Translations under genes and position numbers: made by a program
Part shown: in pieces, positions 1 to 11,304 of the stretch
Layout: every line of letters begins with the position of its first letter
How positions within the stretch are numbered: the first letter of the stretch is position 1
DNA from: Populus alba
Lineage: Eukaryota > Streptophyta > Magnoliopsida > Malpighiales > Salicaceae
Reading direction: 5' to 3'
Length of the DNA stretch: 64,000 nucleotides
Assembly (NCBI RefSeq): GCF_005239225.2
Contig: NC_133288.1
Span: 19,474,169-19,538,168 of the forward strand
Notes under the pieces: generated by a model
The model's input: the letters and a program-made list of their open reading frames with translations, nothing else
Database searches by the model: none
What the model was told of the DNA's origin: nothing

Positions 1-21
1 CACCACCAAAAGAGTACTTCA

Positions 22-270
22 ATGGAGTCCTATGGCCAACTAGTGGTTTTAATTACTGGTTGCACCCAAGGTGGTATAGGTCATGCCTTCGCACGTGAAT
101 TTGCTGCTAACAACTACCTTGTTGTGGCCCCGACCAGATCATTGACTTCCATGAGAGAACTTGATCAAGATAACAGATTTTTTCTCCACTAATTGGATGT
201 TTTGTCTTATGAAAGTGTGCAGAATGTTGTGTCGAATGTTGTTGAAAGATATGGCAGAGTTGATATTTTG
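22..270 (+). pseudogene. Short-chain dehydrogenase/reductase fragment (broken)
   Basis: The translation from the ATG at 22 starts with a Rossmann-type dinucleotide-binding segment containing [10 protein letters not shown]. It continues with an SDR-like stretch that ends in VERYGRVDIL. This resembles the N-terminal third of NADPH-dependent acyl-dihydroxyacetone-phosphate reductase-like SDR proteins. The frame contains a TAA at 190-192. Homology stops abruptly at about 270, just before the expected NNAG motif, where purine-rich repetitive DNA begins. The YxxxK catalytic region is absent. It is therefore a truncated, non-functional copy, or the first exon of a gene broken by repeats. The left edge of the window prevents a check for upstream exons. 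Confidence 0.6.
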
Positions 271-470
271 GGGGCGAGGGAGATTAAGAGAGAGGGGGAG
301 GGAGAGGGACAAGAAGAGGCGAGGAGTCATTCCCGTGTGAATTAAAAAGGAATAGAATTACCTTGGTGTCGACTCTGCTTGTTGTCGGAGGATGAAGGGA
401 TCGGAGAGGGAGATTAAGAGGCGAGGGGGCTGAGGGGGAGGGAGAGGGACAAGAAGAGGAGAGAGGGGGC
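271..470. repeat. Purine-rich degenerate duplication
   Basis: Two G/A-rich blocks (about 277-327 and 404-458) share gagggagattaagag and gggagagggacaagaagagg with small differences. They directly follow the break in the SDR fragment and lead into the CGGTT-rich repeat. No coding potential is supported. Confidence 0.5.
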
Positions 471-499
471 TAGGGTTACTGGCTGGGGGGTAACTTTTT

Positions 500-709
500 C
501 TATTTATAGTATATTTTTTGAACCGGTTTGATTCGGTCTGGGTTAACCGGTTCTTGCATTACAAAACCGCAAACCGAAAACCGAACCGGGATTTTTTCTA
601 ACTATTATAATCGGTTTGATCGGTTTTATTTTTCGGTTCGGTTTTTTTTGTTAATATTTTTTCGGTTTTCTCGGTTTATTCGGTTTTCCGGTTTTTTTGC
701 ACACCCCTA
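500..709. repeat. CGGTT/AACCG-rich dispersed repeat, copy 1
   Basis: The block is dense in ggttcggtt and accggtt motifs and ends with gcacacccct. A related block lies at 62870-63005, with shared phrases such as ctaacta..ttaa/ataatcggtt and ttttccg(g/a)ttttttt. The right-hand copy is part of an element with direct flanking repeats, so this is probably one arm of a related non-autonomous DNA element. No matching duplication was found around this copy. Confidence 0.55.
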
Positions 710-1480
710 GTTATTATGCTTGTGATTTGAAAAAAGTTGTTTTATAAAAAATACTTTTAGTTGAGGTTGGTTTGAAAAAATAGGTATTTTGTTAAAACTG
801 TGGTTGAAATTAAGGTTGAAAAAAAAGTAGTTTAATGTGTTTGGTTAAGAATGCTTTTGAAATTGAGGTTATAAAATAATTTTTTTAAAAATATATTAAT
901 ATTGATGATTTTAAATTTAAATATTGTAAAATTAATTACTCCTATTACATCATGAAAAAAAATAATACTTTATATAAAATATTTTTTATTATTCCATTAA
1001 ACTATTTATAATTCCATTACGTACAAAATTCATCCGATAAGAACTACAGTTTTCATAATTTTTTGAGCGTGTAATAAAATTAGATAAAATATTATCAGAT
1101 ATAAAATTGATATTAATGTGCGAGTGAATTTAATTCACTCTATACTAGTTTTTCGAGAAAAAAATATTGTTCACATCGCAAATAAATTTAATTCTCTAAA
1201 CTAGTTTTTTTTTTTAAAAAAAAATTAATACAGTTAACACACTTAAAAAAAAAAATTATGGACAATGCAATTCACTCGTGAACAGTGCAGTGAAGTGCAC
1301 TGTTCGTTATTTTTTATCCGCTACAGTGCATGAAAAGCAAGTTTTTGTAGCTTTTCCAGTGTTTTAAACTCAAAAATCATGTGGGCCCCATGCACAATAA
1401 ATTAATTTTTTTTTTATTACCAAACGATTGCGGACTGCGTTTTAAATAAAACACAGCCGCAGCCGCGTACACAAACGCCC
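710..1480. repeat. AT-rich non-coding repeat remnant (MITE-like)
   Basis: No gene is seen here. The segment at 1330-1480 contains a GC-rich arm (gcagccgcgtacacaaacgc) next to AT-rich filler. It reads like the terminal part of a hAT-type miniature element. Inverted partner ends could not be fixed by eye. Confidence 0.35.
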
Positions 1481-1660
1481 TCAAAGTATTTTAAAAAAAA
1501 TTAATTTTTTTTTATTTTTTATTAACTTTAAATTAATATGTTTTTAGTATTTTAAATTATTTTGATGTGTTAATATCAAAAATAATTTTTAAAAAATAAA
1601 AAAAAATATTATTGGCATGTATTTTAACACAAAAAATTATTTAAAAAACAACGACAACCA
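1481..1660. repeat. AT-rich dispersed repeat, copy A
   Basis: A run of T/A tracts contains the phrases attattttgatgtgttaata and tcaaaaataatttttaaaaa. Closely similar phrases occur at about 31640-31770, 32350-32480, 57070-57240 and 58620-58735, so this is a dispersed family. No coding potential. Confidence 0.6.
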
Positions 1661-1737
1661 AACTGCAAAACAGCTCGAAATTGCAACTTCCCTACAAATA
1701 AAATCTTTGGCACAAATATAACGGATGGATATTTTTT

Positions 1738-1744
<7 letters not shown>

Positions 1745-1776
<32 letters not shown>
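1745..1776. repeat. (TA)16 microsatellite
   Basis: An uninterrupted TA dinucleotide run of 32 bases. Confidence 0.95.
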
Positions 1777-1779
<3 letters not shown>

Positions 1780-2934
1780 GTGTAAAAACCCAATATATAT
1801 AGAATGAAAAGTACTGCCATTTGTAGAATGAAAATCCCAGTTAAATAATGTGGTAAGGGAAATGTTTAAGAAGTTGAAGTCAATTTTCATTCCTATGAAA
1901 CAGTAGCTAGCCAACCATGCATCGTCAGTCTTCACTGATGTGTATGTGAGAAAAGCCACAAAATCACTGGGTACATTCTAACCTTAAACGACCACGTACA
2001 CGCAGGTTGCCTGCATCCTGACAAAAAGCACGTGAAAGGATCTACCTCATGGACGACTGACATTGCAAAATAGATTCCTGATCTACCTCATCAATCACTA
2101 TAGTATTTGTGTTACTGAAAACTGATTAAAGACTGCGATTTCTTGATATTACTGTATTAGACTATAAAAGGGTATCAATTCATCACTCAAAAAGTCTCGT
2201 CTATATCAAAGAGATGCATTTTATTACACATTTCATGTGTTTGTTTTCGTGTTTTAATTTTTTTTGAAATATTTTTCAATTTATTTTTTATCTGAAAAAT
2301 CATTAAATTAATATTTAATTTTTTTATCAAATAGATATAGAATTACAACCATCATCCTCTTGGATCAAAATAGGTAAAAATAATGTGGATAAAAATGATA
2401 AGAAGTTATTGTTTTTTATCAGTAGAAAAAAAAAAAAATGAGAGTTGTTACCTTGTATTTTAATCACTATAAACGAGTTTAGGAAAGAGACTGATTATAT
2501 AAAAAAAAGATATTAACACTCCTAAAATGCCTTATCTAAGATAAATTGTATTATTTATTTATCTAATATAAACTAAGAAAAAATTATGTTTTTTAAGCGT
2601 TGGTCGGTCTAAGATTTTAAAAAAAACCATCCTTAGTAAGGAGGTACTTATCTTATAAGATTAACAACCTAATTGTTCTAATGCCAACAAAAAATAAATT
2701 ATATTTCTATTTAATATCATGAATATATTTTACTTATAAGTTTATAATCTCACGTATTAAAAGAAATAAAATAATTTTTTTAGTATTTTTGAAATGTAGG
2801 CTAAAATCTTTTGAAAATTTACAAACTTGTTGTAAAATTCATACAATATTTAAAAAACAAAAACCATGTAAAAGTGTTTTATATTTTAAAAAAATTGCTA
2901 AAATAACTTTAGAATTTTTAGTCATATACAAGAA

Positions 2935-2974
<40 letters not shown>

Positions 2975-3750
2975 TTTGTTTGGAAAAAACTTATTTTTCT
3001 TTGTAATAAAACTACAAAAAACAGGCTTAAAGGGTATTTGTCAAACACACCCTTAAACCCAAAAACCCTTTAACAAAAATTATGGCAAACCAAACAGGTT
3101 ATTAAGCCCTCTTACCCATTCATTATTTTTACCCGACCTGACCGAGTCAACCTAAAATTTTTGGTTCGACCATAAACCAAACCAAAAATTTTAGTCTGAC
3201 CTAAAAAACAACTCAAAAACAAAACCAAGGTAAAAAATAGATTAAACACTAAAAAAAACATAAAAATGAAAAAATTTTGAACAAAATAGGTCAAAGACAA
3301 AAAAAAATAAAGAACATGAAAAACACCTGAAATGAATCCAACAACGTGAACTCAAATTCAAACCATATTTTAAGTTTAATCTATTTTTGCATCGTCATCT
3401 AAGAGCACTCGAAGTTGGTAAAAGGGGTACACACCTTTTATTTGGATCCAACATTACTCAATTTGAAGGTTTGTATGCCCACATTCATGTGTTTAAAGTT
3501 GCTAACCTAATCAACCTGAAATTTGAAAATTAAGTGATGGTTGATCAGGGATACGATATTAGAGACTTTTATGAACAATAATAGGATATAAAAGTCTAGT
3601 TTTATGAAAATAGGGTTGTGGAGGTGATGCTACCTTTTCATTTGTAAAAAATCCTCATGTCATTTGGAGGTCTAGAATTTCAGAATGAGCTCTTGGAAGA
3701 TGCCAACTTAACCATTGTGAACTACTAAGAAAGAAGATGAGTAGAGGCTG
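1777..3750. other. Intergenic, no gene recognised
   Basis: AT-rich sequence without a supportable gene. It contains a 32-base (TA)n run at 2939-2970. Open frames here are short and partly generated by the microsatellite (IYIYIY translations). Confidence 0.6.
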
Positions 3751-4520
3751 AATGACGTTTCGTTTGGGTTAAGCCCCAGAAAATAAGGTTTTTTAATTTA
3801 GGATTTGACAAAGTTTTAATTTAGTCTCTATTCTTTCAATTGTGGCACATGCACTCTTAATTGACACAAAAACTTTTAATTTCATACAATTTCATCCATA
3901 CTAAACTTAATTATCAGCACCTATGCTGGCCATCTTTTTCATTTTGGTCTGTGGTTCTGAATTTATGCATTTTGACCCTCAATTGACTAACAAACTTTTA
4001 ATTTTTTCAATTTGTTCCTTAATTTGGTCAATTTCAGCCCTTATATTCATGCGTCTTTTCCAGTTTCATCTTTGGTCTTGGATTTTTTAAATCAAGTCCC
4101 TAATCACCCATCAAACTTCAATATTTATATAATCAAACCCTTGATTTGACCAAATCAACTCTTGAGAATTGAAATTCGACCCCCAAACTTTAATTTCTTT
4201 CAATTAAAGCTTAAATTGATCTTAAAAATCAAAATTTCTTGCATTTAAGCCCTTGATAAATTCAATTAAACCTTGAAAAATTCTAATTGCATCATTAAAT
4301 ATTCAATATTGAGTTTTACTACTTAATTGGATTTTCTTTGCCAATAAGGCTTTCACTAGTTGAAAATACACTGTTATTTTTTTTTTATTTTATATATTTT
4401 AATCTTTCTCAACTAGTCTTTAGCAATTTGCTAACGTTGTGGTATATTTTTTTATTGATATATATGTTTTAATTTTTTCCAATATTTTTTAATTTTTTGT
4501 ATTTCCTGTTTTTTTGTTTA
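3751..4520. repeat. Degenerate phrase-repeat region
   Basis: The sequence repeats variants of a phrase such as tttaattt-t-caattt-gtccctaa-tt every few tens of bases (about 3800-4300). It is non-coding and resembles the array at 23.5-25.5 kb in composition. It is probably an old transposon remnant. Confidence 0.4.
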
Positions 4521-7405
4521 TGTGGGGCCCAAAAATAAGTAACAACAAATATTATTTTAAAATCAAGTGTTTCTATAGTTTCCAAGTTATTTATGTGATC
4601 ATTCACAACAGAAACAATAATAAATAATGTTTTGTTTGAAAATTAAAAATCATAAGGTGGCACATATAATGGGATGGAGGGAATACTCAATTTTGAGTTA
4701 GGATTCAAAATCTGGAGTTTTCATGTTTTAACTACAAAAATAAGGTGAAAAAGAGTTCAGGAATACAGAGGGCATTTATTTTTCTATCATATAATTTGAG
4801 AACTCACGGATCTTCCAATTAATATTTTTTTTTAAAAAGTGAGTTGAAATAGGATAAAAAAAACATAGGAAGAGAGATAATAATATTTCGGATTTGAACG
4901 GGCGAGGCCTCTTCCTGTTACAAACCTCAGTCCAAGAATTCTGTAATTAAAAAAAAAAAAGAGAGAAGAAATAAGAAGAGTCTCTTCAAACGCTGGCGTA
5001 CTGATGCTATACATAGAGGTCAAAGTCAAACTCGGCGGGTGTTTGAAGTGATAATGGTACGTGCTAGTTGTGTGGTTAACTAGTCATGCAATCAATAAAA
5101 AGAGGGTGAGAGTCACACCGTGTACAGATCTCCAAAGCTGTATATAGTCTGGAGACAGAACACCAAGACTTAATCGCCTTAAACAGTATTAATGGCGACG
5201 ATATTTTGAGTCAGCGACATAAACCACAACATCCTTTTTTTTTTGTAAAGATCCGCAGTATTTGAAAATATAGGAATAGTTATTTTTTAAAATGTTTTCT
5301 ATTTAAAAATATATTAAAATAATATTTTTTTATTTTTAAAAAATTATTTAAATAAAAAAATTTAAAAACAAAAACAAAGAAGCATTTATTAATGTGTACA
5401 CCGCATCAAAATTGGTTAATTAGAGGGCAAATTGCTCCACACGTCCACTTGCCTCTCTTCACGTCAGGAAGCAAGCTATCAGACCCACATGATCACTTGC
5501 CCCCTCCTCGCTCAAATATGTGGCTACAGTAGTTGACATGATAATGGCACGCACATTGTCCCAATCTTGCTTGGCTATCTTACTTGTTAAACAGTCTGTT
5601 CTACAAAAATCTTGCGTTCTTAATCTAGAAATACCATGATTAGATTGTTGATTAGCCTTTAATTTGTTCAGTGACGTGCATAACAACACCTGATGCTATC
5701 AAATGTAGCCTTTTACATAACTAAATAAATTAAGGTTTATTTAGAACCATGCATGCACAAGACCTGAAAAGATGCAAGGGAAGAATGGTAATTTGATCTG
5801 TTTCTGTCTTTAATTCTCTTAAAGGCTAAATAGAAGATCAATGTTTTTTACTATAATGATTTTTTGTTGTTATCATATCTTTATATCCTTTTTAAAAAAT
5901 AAAATTAGTCTCATTCGAGGTTTGTGATTATTTCTCTCAATAAATACACTTCCTGAGAATATTAAATAAGTGTTTTTTTAGTATAATGACATTACAATAG
6001 TTATTATTTGGATTAAAAAATTATGAAAATATGTATATATTTAATGAATATCCTATCCATCTTTCTATAGTTGAATAATAAAGTTTTGTTGAAGATTATG
6101 GTCCTGTTCACACTGTAATCATTCGTGTTTTTAAATTTTTAATATTTTTAAATTATTTTAATGTCATGATATTAAAATAAAAAATTTTGCTACGTCATAT
6201 AGATCTCTTGTATGTTACACGTGGCGGGCTGCTACAATATTGTGTACTTTGAAGGGTACGCGTGTGTATCTTAAGGTATATCAAAAACGTCATCAAGTGA
6301 CTGGGTGGCGAGCATCTCAATCTCAAATAAGGCTTTTTGTTTAGAACACTCGAGAAAGAAAGTGGGGAGTTCCCGGGCCCAGGTGAGCTAGTGGCCATAA
6401 CGCTCATACTATTTTCCACTATAAATGACGAAGCACGTGGAGCAATGGCCACGTCAGCGAGTGGCACAACAACTAAGTCCTTGATGGTAGGCACAAGTTT
6501 TTCTTCCAGCCAACCACAATCCTTCAGAAAAATTTAAATGAAGCTACGGGTCGCTGGTGAAAACATCTTTTTTATTTTTTAATTAACATAGATGTTTGGA
6601 CTAACTTGTATGTATCCCAATTAATTTTATAAATTTTAAAATTAACAATTATATAAATCTTTAATATTCTAAAAAATTCATAATTATTAGATAAGAAACT
6701 CAGAAACCTGACTAATCTAGCTTAACATCTTTATTTTATAAGCATGGTGGGCTAGAGCTGAGTCCTTGCAAATGACAAATGGGAGGAGAGACTGTCAGGC
6801 ATGTACCCCATTGTTAATTGAGATTTAGTGGACTCTTGACTGGATATAAGAAGAAAAAAAAGTTGAATGATTTTGCTCCAGTTGCTTATATTAGAGTTTA
6901 CATTCTAGGATCCCAAAGAAGACCGCAAAGAGAGGAGGTCAAACAATTGATAAAAAAAAAAAAAAAAAAGAAGAAAAAAGAGAGGATAGAGCAGCGGTCA
7001 ATCAACGTGAAAGGGAGATTACAGGAATGTTAGAATTCCCTACTACTTTTCAAACCTAAAATGGAAGGGAAATTTCCCAGCGATTAGGATGCCTGACTTT
7101 ATCAGAAGGGCTAGGCTACGTGATTCAACATTAAATCTTTGACAATTAAGCAGCTTGCAATTATTCAATTCTGGTACGTTGTGATCACATGCCACTTGAA
7201 TATTCTCACATGTTATTTCTATACGGCTTAATTTCTTACTCGAGATTTCCTCCTACATCTACCATCGACAAAATATTAAAATTCAATCTTTTTCCAACAT
7301 CCCAATCATCGGCTCAAAATAAATACAGTCAACTAATATAAAGAGATGGGGCTAAAAATACTTTTCTAACAAGAAAAATTCAATATAAACATTATTCTTA
7401 TGGAG
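4521..7405. other. Intergenic, no gene recognised
   Basis: Mostly AT-rich. A GC-richer island at about 6200-6540 has overlapping open frames on both strands (up to 99 codons) but no recognisable domain. Low-complexity poly-A occurs at about 6952-6969. A partial AT-rich dispersed repeat lies near 5280-5370 and 6120-6185. Confidence 0.5.
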
Positions 7406-7420
7406 AACATGCTTGAAGGT

Positions 7421-7581
7421 CTTGGGATCAAGGGATTTGTTTCTTCTGTGATCTCAGGTTTGAACCTTATGGTTGCTAATATAATAACCGCTGGAGACCT
7501 ATATGGTTATTAACTTTAAGGTCTGTGAAATTAGTCGAAATACACACGATCTGATCCGAACACTCGTGTTACTAAAAAAAA
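7421..7581 (+). mobile_element. SINE insertion (tRNA-derived type), probably 5'-truncated
   Basis: The 161-bp body ends in an A-run and is flanked by a perfect 15-bp direct repeat, AACATGCTTGAAGGT (7406-7420 and 7582-7596), which is the target-site duplication. It contains a B-box-like ggtttgaacct near 7458. The internal phrase ending in gacctatatggt and the 3' end (actcgtgtta, then poly-A) resemble SINEs that I associate with Salicaceae genomes. No clear A box precedes the B box, so the 5' end is probably truncated. The duplication and A-tail are seen directly. The family name is inference. Confidence 0.75.
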
Positions 7582-7596
7582 AACATGCTTGAAGGT

Positions 7597-8519
7597 GAAG
7601 AACCTATCTCTATTTTCCAAGTCTTTTATTTTAAAAACTTGCTTTGCAAATGATTATAATCTTCAGCGTCTTACTGCATCATCAATTTTGTGAAAAAGAT
7701 TGTTATCTTCCTAGACTTTTCTTAAATCTCATCAAAGCTCAAATCTTATTTTCAATATATTACTGAGAATACACTCGAAGATGATAATTCTTTCATCAAT
7801 ATTAAAACAATATAAATATCTTTATAATAAAAAAAAGAAAAAAAATTAGACATTCTTAAATCAGGTCTTGCATATTTTTGCATTTGAATAGGGTATTCAT
7901 AAAAATTTATTTTCTAAAAATCTCTCCAATAAATCCAAGCTTATTAATCGAATCCACCTGCTAACTTAGACCAACTCTCTTATAGGGTTATACAAAGTTT
8001 TTTATTTTAATCTAGCAATTGTTCAACAAGCGTTATGATTTATTACCAAAAACATTAAAGTCCCAAGTAAATAGATGACTTCTAATTGGTTCAAATCTTG
8101 GAAAGTCCAGTGCAAGAGTTAAATAAATGATGTCCACACAATCCCATGTGTGAGATGGGGGTGGGGGGGTCGCATATTCCTAGGGATTGGCTTTGTGGTA
8201 GAGTGTCGTATCTCTTCTGGTAACGAGTAGATGAAGATCCTTACATCACCTCATTATAACAAGTGGAAAGCCATGTAAGAAACTCAAAAAACAACTGGTC
8301 ACCCGTCAGCCAACCCATGAAAGCAAAGAAATAAAACCTCTTCCACTCGTCCTTGTACTCCTCCCTCGAAGAAAACTCTCATTACAGAACAGCAGCCAAC
8401 AGGCCTTGAAAAATTAACCAGTTCAACAAAAACATAACCAGAACCCAGAAAAAGAAAAGAAGATAAAAGAAACCTAACAAGTGAATTGTAAACCACTGTG
8501 TATAGAGTTATATATTGAG
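7597..8519. other. Region upstream of phytoene synthase
   Basis: Non-coding, with a short G-run near 8158-8168. The transcription start and TATA box of the downstream gene could not be fixed confidently. The last 100 bases before the start codon are A-rich and suit a 5' leader. Confidence 0.4.
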
Positions 8520-11304
8520 ATGGCTGGTGTTCTGCTTTGGGTGATTTGTCCAACAGAGAATGCTAGTTTTGCTGCATCAAGCCTGTTAAGTTTAGTCCCC
8601 AAAAGTTGCTCACAAGAAAGAAGGTACTCGAAAGTGTGTTCAAGACTCAAATTCTCTACAGGGGTTTTTGCTACTGCCTCCCTTTCAAGCGTTGTGGCAA
8701 ACCCACCAAGATCTTCAGAGGAGAGGGTGTACGAGGTGGTTCTAAAGCAAGCTGCTTTGGTGAAAGAGCAGAAAAAAGAGAGAATCTCGGATGTTATAGC
8801 AGGAAATGATCAATCTGAGAGTATGACTCGTGGGGATCTGCTAAATGAGGCATATAACAGGTGTGGTGATGTCTGTGCTGAGTATGCCAAGACCTTTTAC
8901 CTGGGTATTTGCTCTCTCTCTCTCTTCTTCTTGTTTGTGTTTACTACAACACTTCATAGTTATCAGAGGATTTGCTTATTGCTTTACTATTAAGTTGTGG
9001 TCTTAAAGATGAAGTTAACTTGTCCTAGGAATATAAATGTTATTGTTAAACTTTGAAGTTGCTGTCTACAGTTAGAATCCGAGCTTCTCAAAACTTTGAA
9101 GTTAGCACATGAGCAAGGAATCAATTAACGATTATAATATCACCGTTTTTATTTATTTAATTACTTATCTTCCAGATCCTTTTTCTTACATTGAACTTTC
9201 TATTTCCTTGTGGCCACTACTTGCTAAGAGATAATGGAAGGAAAAGAAAGAAAAGATAAATTGCTTTTGTTTTCTTCTGTGTCCCTTTCTACTACGGTGG
9301 AAACTATTGAAAAGGCTAATTACATAAAATAAAGAAGATTGAAAAAAGGCTATATAGAGTGACCAAATTGTTGTGGAATTATACTAGAGATAGTGATTTC
9401 AAGTTTTAACACAGAGGATTCTACTACATATATGCAACTAAAAGCGAGCATTGTCACTGTAAATCTGTGAAAATGCTCTCAACTCATATCAGCTACAACT
9501 TTAGTCGCTTTTTTCCACTTTTGTTTCAATGTATATATATATGCTCTCATGTTTATGTTATGTCCTGTCATATATTTTTAAAATGAATTTGTATCATCAC
9601 ATATTCACTTTTATCATGTTTTGTCATAGTTCTTAAATCTAAAGTACTGTGAAATATGTCATATAAAAAAAAAGAGATGATGTCAAATATGGGATTAAAT
9701 TTTCTACTTTAGACATGGTTTGAATTGTATTTAGTGAATGTTTATAATGGTTCCGAATGAATTAATCCTGAGAAAAGTCAAATTGTATAAGCTTTTATTT
9801 TTATGTTGATTATTATAATCAAACTTCTTCCCTGTAATATCCAATTTCAGGCACATTACTTATGACTCCAGAGCGGCGAAGAGCTGTCTGGGCAATTTAT
9901 GGTGTGTATGCTTTGGCTTTCTTTCAACTTGCCAGTTCAATTTGTTCCATTGCATTTATGCTCCCTGCACACCAGTTCATTTTGGCTTTCTGTATTTGAG
10001 ATGGGTATGACCTGCATACATTATGGGTCACTTGGACATTCCAGGATGTTTATGAGCCCTGCCTGTAGATGACCCCTATTGTGTTTTTCATATCACTATC
10101 AAGAAATATATACATTTGCAAAAAAAAAAAAAGAAAAAAAGAAAGAAAGTGATGTTTCTCACATTCTTATTCCATCACCATGTGAAGGAGCCATTGCAGA
10201 ATTCTTGGCTTGCAACCCATATTGGCTGCAAAACACTTTGATGTAAAAATCCTGGAAAAAGCTGAAAAAAACTAGTCTGTTTACATTTTTGTATCTGTTC
10301 TGAAGTGTGGTGCAGGAGGACTGATGAGCTTGTGGATGGACCGAATGCTTCACATATCACACCCAAAGCTCTTGACAGATGGGAGCAGAGGTTGGATGAC
10401 CTTTTTGAAGGTCGCCCATATGATATGTATGACGCAGCTCTATCTATTACTGTCTCAAAGTACCCTGTTGATATACAGGTAATACTTAAATCGCAATGCT
10501 AAATACTCTAGTAAATACCCAGCATGCTTCACTTGAACTATCTATTTGTTCAAGAAATCATTAGCCAATTGATCGAGGTTTCTCTCCTTGGACAGCCCTT
10601 CAAGGACATGATAAACGGGATGAGAATGGACTTGAAAAAGTCGAGATATAAGGACTTTGACGAGCTTTACCTGTACTGCTACTACGTTGCTGGGACAGTA
10701 GGGCTCATGAGCGTTCCAGTAATGGGAATAGCACCGGACTCAAAGGCTTCAACAGAGAGTGTATACAGCGCAGCTTTAGCCCTTGGGATAGCTAATCAAC
10801 TCACCAACATACTCAGAGATGTTGGAGAAGAGTAAGCTCAATTATAATCTGGATTCAATGTACTAAGTTGATTTCTTATTGATAAAAGAGTGAACATCTT
10901 ATAGAAATGCTGGCTGGTTGGTTGTTGTCAGTGCCAGGAGGGGAAGAATATATCTCCCACAAGATGAGCTCGCTCAAGCTGGCTTGTCTGATGAAGACAT
11001 ATTTAAAGGGAAAGTGACAGACAAATGGAGGAGTTTCATGAGGGGACAAATAAAGCGTGCAAGAATGTTCTTCGACGAGGCTGAGAAGGGTGTCGCAGAG
11101 CTCAATGCTGCTAGCAGGTGGCCGGTGTGGGCATCGTTGTTGCTGTATAAGCAGATATTGGATGCTATTGAAGTAAACGACTACGATAACTTTACAAAGA
11201 GAGCTTATGTGGGAAAAGCGAAGAAATTTGCATCGTTGCCTATAGCCTATGGTAGAGCGCTCATGCTTGGTTCTTCTAAACTAGCCGAGCCAGCAAGGAG
11301 TTGA
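8520..11304 (+). CDS. PSY: Phytoene synthase, plastid (carotenoid pathway entry enzyme)
   Basis: Five exons join in frame: 8520-8904, 9851-9901, 10306-10478, 10596-10831 and 10932-11304 (1218 nt, 405 aa), all with GT-AG borders. Phytoene synthase condenses two geranylgeranyl diphosphates into phytoene, the first committed step to carotenoids, in plastids. Exon 1 gives a variable N-terminus that suits a transit peptide, followed by the conserved [10 protein letters not shown]. Exon 3 carries the first aspartate-rich motif DELVD (residues 152-156). The second motif, DVGED (278-282), spans the exon 4/5 junction. The C-terminal half has [20 protein letters not shown] and [12 protein letters not shown], typical of the family. 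Length and the conserved exon pattern fit a full, intact gene. The ATG at 8520 begins MAGVLLWV, the usual PSY start; an in-frame GTG at 8481 is not needed. A poly(A) signal AATAAA lies at 11424-11429. Which PSY paralogue it is cannot be decided from sequence alone. Confidence 0.95.

Noticed and set aside
2789..3048. Open frames with repeated Ile-Tyr at 2789-3048 and similar ones at 1744, 32765 and 52189
   Set aside because: They are created by translation of (TA)n microsatellites.
6195..6537. Overlapping open frames on both strands in a GC-richer island
   Set aside because: No recognisable domain, no splice-linked neighbours and no family resemblance. Probably fortuitous.
7450..7470. tRNA gene suggested by the B-box-like ggtttgaacct
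   Set aside because: There is no cloverleaf or A box, and the context is a SINE with flanking duplications.
8481..8519. In-frame GTG upstream extending phytoene synthase by 13 codons
   Set aside because: The ATG at 8520 gives the usual family N-terminus (MAGVLLWV), and eukaryotic GTG starts are rare.
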